A DNA stretch of 64,000 bases, from NCBI GenBank assembly GCA_025357635.1, contig JANXOV010000142.1:1-64000 (forward strand). Reading direction: 5' to 3'. Shown in pieces: positions 54,418-62,451 of this stretch. The translations under genes and the position numbers were made by a program. The notes beneath the pieces were generated by a model. The model was not told where the DNA came from, ran no database searches, and saw nothing but the letters and a program-made list of their open reading frames with translations. Origin of the DNA: Pseudomonadota bacterium. GTDB lineage: Bacteria; Pseudomonadota; Gammaproteobacteria; Steroidobacterales; Steroidobacteraceae. Numbering within the stretch: the first letter of the stretch is position 1; each line of letters begins with the position of its first letter.

Positions 54418-55398
54418 ATGCTCGATCGCGCCGGCGCAGCCGCATGCCTGTTGTTGATTCTCACACCCGTCGCCCTGTTCGCCGCGCCGCCGGCGCGTAC
54501 GCTGACGCTGGCCACCTGGAATCTGGAATGGCTGATGACGCCCGCCACGCATGCCAGCCTGCGGCGCACCTGCACGCCGGAGGGCCAGGCGGCGGCGGCA
54601 CGCAGCATTCCTTGCGATGTGGCCCGTCAGGAGGCGAGGCGCGAGCCCGACTTCGCCCGCCTTCGCGACTACGCGGGGCGCCTGGATGCGGATGTCGTGG
54701 CCGTGCAGGAAGTGGACGGCAAGGACGCTGCGCGATTGGTGTTCGCCGATCACGATTTTTGCTTCACGGCTCGCACCGCGGTGCAGAACAACGGCTTTGC
54801 CATTCGCCGGGGCCGCGGCATTCGCTATCGCTGCGACGCGGATTTGCGCGAACTTGCCGTCGGGCACGGGCATCTGCGCACGGGTGCGCAGCTCACCTTG
54901 TTCCCGGGCACGGCCGGCGAACTGCACCTGCTCAGCGTGCATCTGAAGTCCGGCTGCGCGGGCCAGCCCTTGAGCAAAGACGAAGAATCGTGCCAGCTGC
55001 TGCAGCAGCAGATAACCCCGCTGCTGCAGTGGATCGACACGCAGGCGCGGGCCGGCCGCCGTTTCATTCTGATGGGCGATTTCAACCGGCAGCTGGCGAA
55101 GGAACGGGGCAGGGCGCGCGATGCCGCTGGCCGGCTGGTGAAAATGTGGCCGGAACTGGATCGCAACGATGAGCCGGGCGCCGATCTGGTGAACCTTGCC
55201 GAGGGCCGTCCGTACATCAAGTGTCATGTCAGCGAACGGCACGGCGCCTACATCGATCACATCGTCGCAGGCGAAAAAGCCGCGTTGAATCTCGTGTCCG
55301 GATCATTCCGCCGCGTCGTGTACGCGCAAAGCGATGCGGTGCGATTCAAGTTGTCAGACCATTGTCCGATCGCCGTCGAGTATCGGCTGCCGCCATAA
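54418..55398 (+). CDS. Exported endonuclease/exonuclease/phosphatase-family protein
   Basis: 326 aa from MLDRAGAAACLLLILTPVALFAAPP, a signal peptide. EEP fold: LTLATWNLEWLM (Asn ligand), VVAVQEVDG (Glu), SVHLKSGC (His), MGDFNRQL (Asp and Asn), SDHCPIAVEY (Asp-His). The metal-dependent catalytic set is complete. Substrate could be extracellular DNA or a phosphoester. Paired Cys in the mature protein suggest periplasmic disulfides. Confidence 0.88.
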   Translation: MLDRAGAAACLLLILTPVALFAAPPARTLTLATWNLEWLMTPATHASLRRTCTPEGQAAAARSIPCDVARQEARREPDFARLRDYAGRLDADVVAVQEVDGKDAARLVFADHDFCFTARTAVQNNGFAIRRGRGIRYRCDADLRELAVGHGHLRTGAQLTLFPGTAGELHLLSVHLKSGCAGQPLSKDEESCQLLQQQITPLLQWIDTQARAGRRFILMGDFNRQLAKERGRARDAAGRLVKMWPELDRNDEPGADLVNLAEGRPYIKCHVSERHGAYIDHIVAGEKAALNLVSGSFRRVVYAQSDAVRFKLSDHCPIAVEYRLPP

Positions 55399-55425
55399 AA
55401 AAAGGCCGGGCAATGTGCCCGGCCT
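55397..55425 (-). terminator. Rho-independent terminator on the minus strand
   Basis: A 10-bp stem AGGCCGGGCA / TGCCCGGCCT with a 3-nt loop (55403-55425) next to A7 at 55397-55403, which is T7 when read on the minus strand. On the plus strand it could also stop the phosphoesterase transcript but lacks a T-run. It would end the predicted minus-strand RNA. Confidence 0.8.
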
Positions 55426-55534
55426 GATATTTCCCCATGCCTGTCGCTGTACCTTGACGGTGCTTATGAGCGACTACTGGTCTGCCTTACTTCCCTTGAA
55501 ACATTGCCGCCAACACCTTGATGTTGCGCGCGCG
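55397..55534 (-). ncRNA. Candidate small RNA with promoter and terminator
   Basis: About 138 nt on the minus strand between a good promoter (TTGACG at 55564-55569, 17-bp spacer, TAGTTT at 55541-55546) and the terminator at 55397-55425. The only ATG frame inside codes for five residues (MFQGK). It contains AAGGGAAG and ATGGGGAAA, which weakly resemble GGA motifs. It does not match 4.5S RNA, 6S RNA or tmRNA as I remember them. No minus-strand gene lies upstream that would need this terminator. Confidence 0.5.
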
Positions 55535-55551
55535 ATTCGGAAACTACGCTG

Positions 55552-55585
55552 ATAAAACAATGCCGTCAATGCCCTGTTGTTTTAT
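55552..55585. promoter_or_regulatory. Operator-like inverted repeat over the sRNA -35 box
   Basis: ATAAAACAA (55552-55560) and TTGTTTTAT (55577-55585) form perfect 9-bp arms with a 16-bp spacer that contains the -35 TTGACG of the minus-strand promoter. A bound regulator would block this promoter. Confidence 0.45.
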
Positions 55586-55678
55586 TGTCACACGATGCGT
55601 GGGATGGTCGTGGGCAGAACCTGCAACTCGCGTATCCTTACTCCCCCATCGGCTTACGACTTTTTACAAGGGTCATTC

Positions 55679-56248
55679 GTGTCCAAGAACTCTGAGGTGC
55701 GAGCCCGGCGGGCGTATTTCGACACCCGCTTCGGTCAATTGCACGTGCGCACCGCTTTTCCGGGCAGCGGCGGCTTTGATGAACACACGACGCTGCTGTG
55801 CATTCACGCGCTGTCGCCGGCCGGGACGGCATCGAGCCGCACGTTTGCGCCGTTTCTGGAGCTGATTGCCGCCGATCGATCGGTGTATGCGCCTGACCGG
55901 CCCGGCTGCGGCGAATCCGACGGCAGCGCCGGGGCAGGGTGCGCAGGCGCCCATGCGCACGCTCTGTTCGATCTGGCGGCCGACCTGCGCCTGCGGAAAA
56001 TTGACCTGCTGGGATTGGAGGATGGATGTGACGTGGCGGTGGAAATGGCGCTGTCACAGACGGAACGGGTGCGGCGCGTGGTGCTCGCCGCCAGTCATGA
56101 CGTGGAGCGCGCCTCCGCGATCAAACAGCCCACGCTGCTGCTGCGGCTGGAGCGGGCGGCAAAGCAGCCGGCGTTTCCGGCCGACGCGTTCACTGCGCAT
56201 CCGGCGCTCATCGCTGCGGCAACGAGTGCTTTTTTGAATCAGCGATGA
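55679..56248 (+). CDS. Degenerate alpha/beta hydrolase-like protein
   Basis: 189 aa from the GTG at 55679 (AAGGG about 7 nt upstream); MSKNSEVRARRAYFDTRFGQLHVRT. Oxyanion-like LLCIHALSPAG and APDRPGCGESDG belong to the hydrolase fold. The nucleophile elbow reads LLGLEDGCDVA, with Glu114 where Ser or Asp is expected, and the chain is much shorter than the ~260-residue family norm. Probably catalytically dead. Stop overlaps the rluF start (ATGA), so the two are coupled. Confidence 0.7.
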   Translation: MSKNSEVRARRAYFDTRFGQLHVRTAFPGSGGFDEHTTLLCIHALSPAGTASSRTFAPFLELIAADRSVYAPDRPGCGESDGSAGAGCAGAHAHALFDLAADLRLRKIDLLGLEDGCDVAVEMALSQTERVRRVVLAASHDVERASAIKQPTLLLRLERAAKQPAFPADAFTAHPALIAAATSAFLNQR

Positions 56249-56982
56249 GGCTTAACAAGTTCATCAGCGAAAGCGGCGCCTGTTCACGCCGCGAGGCCGA
56301 CAAGTGGATCGAACAGGGACGCATCAGCATCAACGGCGTCACCGCGGTGCTCGGGACTCAGGTGGGTGAGAACGATGAGGTGTGCATCGACGGCGAACCC
56401 ATCGGCGCCAAGAAGCGCGCGATCTACATCGCGCTGCACAAGCCGGTGGGCATCGAATGCACGACCGATCCGCGCGTTGAGAACAACGTCGTGGATTTCG
56501 TCGGCTATCCGCAGCGGATCTTTCCGGTGGGCCGCCTGGACAAGGATTCCGAAGGGTTGATATTGCTGACCAACAACGGCGACATCGTGAATGGCATCTT
56601 GCGCGCGGAAAATCATCACGAAAAAGAATACATTGTTGAACTGGACCGTCCGATCACGGATGTTTCGATGAACATCATGGCCAGCGGCGTGCGCATCCTG
56701 GGCGTGATGACCCGGCCCTGCAAGGTCGCGCGCATCAATCAACGCACATTGCGCATCGTCCTGACGCAAGGTCTGAACCGGCAGATCCGCCGCATGTGCT
56801 CCGCGCTGGGTTATCAGGTGCGGCGCCTGCAGCGCGTGCGAATCATGAACCTGCATCTGGGTCAGATGGGCGTGGGCAAGTGGCGCCTGCTGACCGAGGC
56901 TGAGATCAAAGGGCTGTCACGCCCAGCTTTGGCGAAGCTGCGCCGAGTCGATGCCGGCGGACCACAAAGCGGGGCTGGTTGA
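56245..56982 (+). CDS. rluF: 23S rRNA pseudouridine synthase RluF-type
   Basis: 245 aa. N-terminal S4 domain (MRLNKFISESGACSRREADKWIEQGRISING), then the RsuA/RluB/E/F core with GRLDKDSEGLILLTNNGD containing the catalytic Asp, and the C-terminal GLNRQIRRMCSALGYQVRRLQRVRI. The latter and the KPVGIECT element fit RluF, which acts on 23S U2604. Coupled to the upstream hydrolase-like gene. Confidence 0.9.
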   Translation: MRLNKFISESGACSRREADKWIEQGRISINGVTAVLGTQVGENDEVCIDGEPIGAKKRAIYIALHKPVGIECTTDPRVENNVVDFVGYPQRIFPVGRLDKDSEGLILLTNNGDIVNGILRAENHHEKEYIVELDRPITDVSMNIMASGVRILGVMTRPCKVARINQRTLRIVLTQGLNRQIRRMCSALGYQVRRLQRVRIMNLHLGQMGVGKWRLLTEAEIKGLSRPALAKLRRVDAGGPQSGAG

Positions 56983-57378
56983 ACGCCATTGCGGCTCGGC
57001 GCATTGGCGCGCCAGAACGCTGAAAAAGTCCGGACCGGAATATGCCCAGTAGCGCTCGCTGAACGCGGTGCGCCCGCCGGCCGCTTTCACGCTGAAGATG
57101 CGCCGCAGCCCGCCGCTGAGCCATTCCGGTTCGCACAGGAGCTGCGGTTCGTTCGCGTCGAAGACAAACTGCGCCGCGCCGATCTGCAAGAACATCTGCT
57201 GCGCGTACGCGTAGAGGCATACCGCGGGGAGCGTGGGCCGGATCAGGGCGATGCCATGCACGCGCGCCGGCGTTTCCTCGAGCACGGTCCACGAACTCGT
57301 GGAGACGTTCCAACGCACCGACATGCGCCGGCGCCGAAAATCCAGGACGGAAATGAGAGGAGGAGTGTCCTCAGACAT
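56917..57378 (-). CDS. Hypothetical protein downstream of dsbD
   Basis: 153 aa, not recognised. No signal peptide; the charged N-terminus (SVLDFRRRRMSVRWNV) leads into a mixed region with YAYAQQMFLQIGAAQFVFDANE and a C-terminal YWAYSGPDFFSVL. It starts 29 bp after the dsbD stop and could be cotranscribed. The last 66 bp overlap rluF on the other strand, which lowers confidence in the end. Confidence 0.5.
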   Translation of the reverse strand: MSEDTPPLISVLDFRRRRMSVRWNVSTSSWTVLEETPARVHGIALIRPTLPAVCLYAYAQQMFLQIGAAQFVFDANEPQLLCEPEWLSGGLRRIFSVKAAGGRTAFSERYWAYSGPDFFSVLARQCAEPQWRSTSPALWSAGIDSAQLRQSWA

Positions 57379-57407
57379 GTAATGAAGGCCTCAAGGCGCG
57401 CGCAACG

Positions 57408-59555
57408 CTAGCGATCGGGCAACTGCGCAAAGCTGTCGCGGACCAGTTTCGCGCTCAGCAATTGCGGCAGCACCAACGGATCGTGCGCGCCGGGACTGGC
57501 ATTATAAACCACATACAACGGTACGCCGGCGCGGCCGAACTCGGCCAGGGCCTTGGTGATCTGCGGTTCACGATTGGTCCAGTCGCCTTTCATCAAGGTC
57601 ACGCCCTTGCGTTTGAACGTGTCCTGCACGCTGGCATCGGAGAAGGCATTTCTTTCGTTGACCAGGCAGGTCAGGCACCAGGAGGCCGTGAAATTCACCA
57701 GCACCGGCTGACCCGAGGCCACCAACTGTGCGAGCGCCGCCGCATCGTAGCGCTGCCATTCGTCGGCTGTCTGCCTTCCCGATTGCGCCGCCGCGCCTGC
57801 GGCCGCGCCTGCGGCCGCATCCATCTGAGTGGGTAGAAACAGCGCCAAACCCAGTGACAACAGCGCGGTTGCGAGTGCGGCAAAGCGCGCGCGGCCAAGG
57901 CAAGCGCGAGACTTCTGGAAGGACCATGCGGCCAGGGCGATCAGGATCAAACCCGCCAGCGCGGCGGCCAGGCCGCCCGGCGAGGTTTGCTGTGCCAGCA
58001 CCCACAGCAGCCATGCGGCCGAGGCATACATCGGAAAGGCAAACACCTGCTTCAGCGTGTCCATCCAGGCACCGGGTTTGGGCAATGCACGACGCAGCAC
58101 GGGCGCGAATGACAGCAGCAGATACGGCAGCGACAGGCCCACGCCCAGTGCGGTGAAAATCGCCAGCGCCAGTCCGGTCGACTGGGTCAACGCTGCGCCC
58201 ACCGCCGCGGCCATGAAAGGCGCGGTGCAGGGTGTGGCCACCAGCGTGGTGAGCACGCCGGTGAAGAAGGATGCGCGCAAACCACTGCCTTGCGTCAGGC
58301 TGTCGCCGACGCCCGCCAGCGATCCGCCGAATTCGAAAACCCCTGACAGGTTCAAGCCGACGGCCAGCAGCAGATAGGCCATCAGCGTCACGAACAGCGG
58401 TGATTGCAGCTGAAACCCCCAGCCGATCTGCTGCCCGGCGGCACGCAGCGCGAGCAGCACGGCGGCGAGTGTCAGCATGGAGGCGATCACGCCGAGTGCG
58501 AACACCAGGCCCTTCACACGCACTGCGCCCGGACTTTTCTTCGCCTGCTCCACCAGGCCGATGGCTTTGATCGACAGCACCGGAAACACGCAGGGCATGA
58601 GATTCAGGATCAAACCCCCGGCAACGGCGAGCAGCAGGAGGCTCAAGAAGGACTGTGCCGGCGGCGCGGCGCCTTTTGCAAAGCGCGGCGATGGCACGGT
58701 TGCGAGGCCGGTGCTCACGCTCAGCGGCGCGGAGATGGTCACCGGCACGTTCAATTCCTGCGCGCCGCTGCCCTGCTTGAGCACGAGTACGCCTTCGATC
58801 GGCCCGTTCTTCGGCGGCGCATAGCCCAGCTTCATGCTCAACTGGACCGCGCCATCCACGCGCGACATGCGCTGCGCGGCAGCGTATTCAATACCGCCTT
58901 CGGCGAATGGGAAAAAGCTCAGCGAGTCTGTCTGGGTCAAAGCCGCGCCCCAGTCCCGGTTCAAGCTCAGCACCAGCTCCTGCGCGCGCAGTTCGGCACT
59001 CACCGTACCCAGCGCCGGCTGCGGCAGTTCGGCGTGCGCTGCCGCGAACAGTGCCGCCGCCGCCGGATCCTTCGCGCCGTTGCCCACGGGCAGAGTCAGC
59101 TTCAGATCACCGCTTTCCGGAATACAGATGTCAGAGCACACCAGCCAGTTGGCGGTGGCCGCCAGTGCCACGATGCTGCCCGGCTTCAGATCCTGCGGGG
59201 CGTTCAGCTGCACCAGGTGCATGGCATGCCGCGCGTAGCCGTAGTTCACCAGCGGCGGAACATCGAAGCGATGTGGCGCGGTCCATTGGATCTCGGATGC
59301 TTTGAAGCCGGCGGGAAGCGTCCACTTCAAGCGCGTTGCCTGGCCCGAATCCCCGGGATTGCGCCAATAGGTGTGCCAGCCTTCGCGAATGTCAAATTCC
59401 AAGGCCACCGTGAATGCCGCGCCGGGGGCAATGCTCGCGACCTCGCTCACCAGGCGTGCCTTGACGTTGTCGGTGGCGACGGTGTTGCCGGTGCCGGCGG
59501 CGGCCAGCGTGCAGAACAGGATCGAGGCGGCAACGCCGCCAACTACAGTGCGCAT
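57408..59555 (-). CDS. dsbD: Thiol:disulfide interchange protein DsbD-type
   Basis: 715 aa from ATG 59555. Signal peptide (VVGGVAASILFCTLAAAG), a periplasmic alpha-type domain with CSDICIPESG, eight helices with the redox pair PCVFPVLSIKAIGL and TPCTAPFMAAAVGAAL, and a C-terminal thioredoxin domain FTASWCLTCLVNERNAF (CxxC). Moves electrons from cytoplasmic thioredoxin to periplasmic partners. TACCAT lies 6 nt before the ATG. Longer upstream codons are not conserved. Confidence 0.93.
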   Translation of the reverse strand: MRTVVGGVAASILFCTLAAAGTGNTVATDNVKARLVSEVASIAPGAAFTVALEFDIREGWHTYWRNPGDSGQATRLKWTLPAGFKASEIQWTAPHRFDVPPLVNYGYARHAMHLVQLNAPQDLKPGSIVALAATANWLVCSDICIPESGDLKLTLPVGNGAKDPAAAALFAAAHAELPQPALGTVSAELRAQELVLSLNRDWGAALTQTDSLSFFPFAEGGIEYAAAQRMSRVDGAVQLSMKLGYAPPKNGPIEGVLVLKQGSGAQELNVPVTISAPLSVSTGLATVPSPRFAKGAAPPAQSFLSLLLLAVAGGLILNLMPCVFPVLSIKAIGLVEQAKKSPGAVRVKGLVFALGVIASMLTLAAVLLALRAAGQQIGWGFQLQSPLFVTLMAYLLLAVGLNLSGVFEFGGSLAGVGDSLTQGSGLRASFFTGVLTTLVATPCTAPFMAAAVGAALTQSTGLALAIFTALGVGLSLPYLLLSFAPVLRRALPKPGAWMDTLKQVFAFPMYASAAWLLWVLAQQTSPGGLAAALAGLILIALAAWSFQKSRACLGRARFAALATALLSLGLALFLPTQMDAAAGAAAGAAAQSGRQTADEWQRYDAAALAQLVASGQPVLVNFTASWCLTCLVNERNAFSDASVQDTFKRKGVTLMKGDWTNREPQITKALAEFGRAGVPLYVVYNASPGAHDPLVLPQLLSAKLVRDSFAQLPDR

Positions 59556-59561
59556 GGGCCT

Positions 59562-59567
59562 ATGGTA
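59562..59567 (-). promoter_or_regulatory. -10-like TACCAT 6 nt before dsbD
   Basis: TACCAT-AGGCCC-ATG on the minus strand, another candidate for a start close to the codon. AGG could instead act as a weak ribosome site. Confidence 0.35.
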
Positions 59568-59618
59568 CGCCCACGCCGGCATCGGCTGAGCCGTGATCCG
59601 CACTTTCCGTGGCGCGCC

Positions 59619-60848
59619 TCACAGTGCGACCGTTTCCGAGCCGTCGTATTCTGGCGACGGCGACGGATTTTCCCTTCTTTTGCGGATGTAGAGGTAAATC
59701 GCAGCCGCTATCAGCACCTGTGCCAGCACCGTCAGCACGAAGGGCACCGGCGTGCGGTCGGCCAGGTGCGCCACCAATTGCGTGCCCGCCGCGGCCAGCG
59801 CCAGTTGCGTGAATCCGAGCAGACCCGAGGCGGCGCCGGCGATGTGCGGATGGGTGGCGATGGCGCTGGAGGTGCTGCCCGGCGTCGCCAGCGCATTGGA
59901 GAAACCCAGCCCCATCGCCGGCAGAAAAATGACCAGTGGCTGCCAGACATGCAGCAGCACGAGCACCGCCATGAGGATGGCGGAGGTCAATCCGATGCTC
60001 AGGCCGACGCCCATCAGCCGCACCGCGCCAAATCGCCGGCCGATCCGCGCCGCCAGAAAAAACCCGCTGAAGGATCCGAGCGCCGGAATGATGAACAGCT
60101 TGCCGTAGGTCGAGGGCGCCAGATGCATCACGTCGATGACGACGTAAGGCGCGCCGGTGATCACCGTGTACATCGCCGACATCATGAATGTGCCGAAGCC
60201 GACGTAGGCCAGGTAGTCTGGCGAGATCAGCAGCGTGCGGTAACTGCGCAGCGAACGCGGCCGCAAACCCTTGACGGTGTCGCGCGGATGCGTCTCGGCG
60301 ATGCGCACCCAATTGAAGATCAGCACGGCTGCGCCGAGCAAGGCGCAGATCACGAATATCCAGCGCCATCCCAGGTACTGCGCCATGTAGCCGCCCAACG
60401 TCGGCGCGAACATGGGCACGAGCAGGATGGCGGTCGCGGTGTAGGCGATGCCGGTGGCGGCGCGGGTCGGGCCGAAATAGTCCATGAGCGTGGCGCGCGC
60501 CACGGAGATGGATGCGCCGCAGCCGAACGCCTGCAGTGCGCGCGCACCGATCAACCAGCCGATGTGCTTGCTTGACGCGGCGGCAATGCTCGCCAGCACG
60601 TAAAGCACGAGTCCGGTCAGGATGACCGGCCGGCGACCGAACCGGTCCGACAGCGGCGCCACAAACAGCTGGCCGACGCCGAGGGACAGCAGCGAGAGGC
60701 TCACGATCAGCTGCGTCACGCCGATGTCCGAGTGCAGGTCGGCGCGGATGGAACTCAGCGCCGGCAGTATCGAGTGGGTTGCGAAAGATCCCAGGGCGCC
60801 GATGGCGGCACTGCCGAAAATCACTTGCCAAGGCCGGGACCTGTTCAA
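59619..60848 (-). CDS. MFS multidrug exporter, Bcr/CflA type
   Basis: 409 aa from the TTG at 60848; no upstream ATG is in frame, and a GTG 8 codons later is an alternative start. Twelve helices, with the Bcr/CflA signs LSPALSSIRADLHSDIGVTQLIVSL and LFVAPLSDRFGRRPVILTGL (motif A) and RALQAFGCGASISVARATLMDYFG. Proton-driven efflux of drugs or metabolites is the family role. Confidence 0.88.
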   Translation of the reverse strand: MNRSRPWQVIFGSAAIGALGSFATHSILPALSSIRADLHSDIGVTQLIVSLSLLSLGVGQLFVAPLSDRFGRRPVILTGLVLYVLASIAAASSKHIGWLIGARALQAFGCGASISVARATLMDYFGPTRAATGIAYTATAILLVPMFAPTLGGYMAQYLGWRWIFVICALLGAAVLIFNWVRIAETHPRDTVKGLRPRSLRSYRTLLISPDYLAYVGFGTFMMSAMYTVITGAPYVVIDVMHLAPSTYGKLFIIPALGSFSGFFLAARIGRRFGAVRLMGVGLSIGLTSAILMAVLVLLHVWQPLVIFLPAMGLGFSNALATPGSTSSAIATHPHIAGAASGLLGFTQLALAAAGTQLVAHLADRTPVPFVLTVLAQVLIAAAIYLYIRKRRENPSPSPEYDGSETVAL

Positions 60849-60927
60849 ACTGCAAAACCACGTTGAGCGGGAATTCGAACGGTAAGAATACCCGGCGGGC
60901 GCCTCATGCGCTAATGTACGTGGCCAT

Positions 60928-62451
60928 ATGCCTGAAAATTACGCTGAAAAGATTCTCAAAGCCAAGGTCTACGGCGCAGCCGTTCAAACCCCGCTCGAAC
61001 TCGCGCCGCGTCTGTCGCGCCGCTTGAACAATCAGGTGTTCTTCAAGCGCGAGGATCTGCAGCCCGTGTTTTCCTTCAAGATCCGCGGTGCCTACAACAA
61101 GATCGCACATCTGTCGGACGTGGCCGCACAGCGCGGGGTGATTTGCGCCTCCGCGGGCAATCATGCGCAAGGAGTGGCGCTGGCAGCACGCATCCGCGGC
61201 ATCGCGGCGGTGATTGTCATGCCGCGCACGACGCCGGAGATCAAAGTGCGCGCGGTGGCCGATATCGGCGGCGCTGAGATCGTGCTCGAGGGCGATGACT
61301 ACGACCAAGCCTATGAGCGCGCCCTGGAAATTGCCAAACAGCGCGGCCTGGTTTTCGTGCATCCCTTCGATGATCCGGATGTGATCGCCGGACAGGGGAC
61401 CATCGGCATGGAAATTCTGCGGCAGCGGCACGGCGAGCAGATCGACGCGATTTTCATTCCCATCGGCGGCGGCGGACTGATCGCGGGCATCGCCGCTTAC
61501 GTCAAATGGCTGTTTCCGCGCATCAAGATCATCGGCGTGGAACCTGAAGATGCGGCCGGCATGTATGAATCGCTCAAGGCGCGAAAGCGCGTCACCCTGG
61601 AGCGCGTCGGCATTTTTGCCGACGGCGTCGCGGTGAGGCGCGTGGGGGAGGAAACCTTCCGGCTGGCGCAGCTGTATGTGGATGAGGTGCTGCTGGTCAC
61701 CACCGACCAGATTTGCGCTGCGATCCAGGATATTTTCGAGGACACGCGCTCCATCGCAGAGCCTGCCGGCGCTCTGGCCGTGGCCGGCATCAAGAAGTAC
61801 GTTGCGCGCGAGAACTGCACCGGCAAGAATCTGATCGCGATCAACTGTGGCGCCAACATGAACTTCGACCGGCTGCGGCACGTGGCCGAGCGCGCCGATA
61901 TCGGCGCGCAGCGCGAGGCCCTGTTCGCCGTGCAGATTCCAGAGGTGCCCGGAACTTTTCTGCGATTCTGCGAACTGCTCGGCGCGCGCAGCGTCACCGA
62001 GTTCAATTACCGCTTCGACGATGCAAAGGCGGCGCAGATTTTCGTCGGTGTCAGCCTTACCCAGGGCAAGCCTGAACGCGATGCACTGATCAAGACCATG
62101 ACTTCGGGCGGCTTTGCCGTGCGCGACATGACCGACAATGAAATGGCGAAGCTGCATGTGCGCTACATGGTGGGCGGCCGCGCGCGTGGGCTGGCGCATG
62201 AACGGCTGTTCCGTTTCGAGTTTCCGGAGCGACCGGGCGCGCTGCTGAAGTTCCTGCAGGCCATCGGCTCGAAGTGGAACATCAGCCTGTTCCACTACCG
62301 CAATCACGGCTCCGACAGCGGGCGCGTGCTGGCGGGCATCCAGGTGCCGCCGGAAACCGCGCAGGACTTCATGATCCACCTGCACGATCTTCACTATCCC
62401 TACTCTGAAGAGACGGAAAACCCGGCTTACAAGATTTTTCTGGGCGCCTGA
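60928..62451 (+). CDS. ilvA: Threonine ammonia-lyase, biosynthetic
   Basis: 507 aa. PLP enzyme making 2-oxobutyrate from threonine for isoleucine. PLP-Lys in PVFSFKIRGAYNKIAHL, SAGNHAQGVALAA, and the glycine loop IPIGGGGLIAGIAAYVKWLFP. Two C-terminal ACT-like regulatory domains (from about 330) bind isoleucine or valine, the hallmark of the long biosynthetic form. TAATGT lies 10 nt before the ATG. Fits with ilvB/ilvH in this window. Confidence 0.96.
   Translation: MPENYAEKILKAKVYGAAVQTPLELAPRLSRRLNNQVFFKREDLQPVFSFKIRGAYNKIAHLSDVAAQRGVICASAGNHAQGVALAARIRGIAAVIVMPRTTPEIKVRAVADIGGAEIVLEGDDYDQAYERALEIAKQRGLVFVHPFDDPDVIAGQGTIGMEILRQRHGEQIDAIFIPIGGGGLIAGIAAYVKWLFPRIKIIGVEPEDAAGMYESLKARKRVTLERVGIFADGVAVRRVGEETFRLAQLYVDEVLLVTTDQICAAIQDIFEDTRSIAEPAGALAVAGIKKYVARENCTGKNLIAINCGANMNFDRLRHVAERADIGAQREALFAVQIPEVPGTFLRFCELLGARSVTEFNYRFDDAKAAQIFVGVSLTQGKPERDALIKTMTSGGFAVRDMTDNEMAKLHVRYMVGGRARGLAHERLFRFEFPERPGALLKFLQAIGSKWNISLFHYRNHGSDSGRVLAGIQVPPETAQDFMIHLHDLHYPYSEETENPAYKIFLGA

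Noticed and set aside
58404-60575. 723-codon plus-strand open frame opposite dsbD and the MFS gene
   Set aside because: It is antisense to two well-supported genes and its sequence is low-complexity, Arg/His/Gln-rich. High GC content commonly leaves such frames open.
60904-62394. 496-codon minus-strand open frame opposite ilvA
   Set aside because: Antisense to a clear threonine ammonia-lyase; no motifs.
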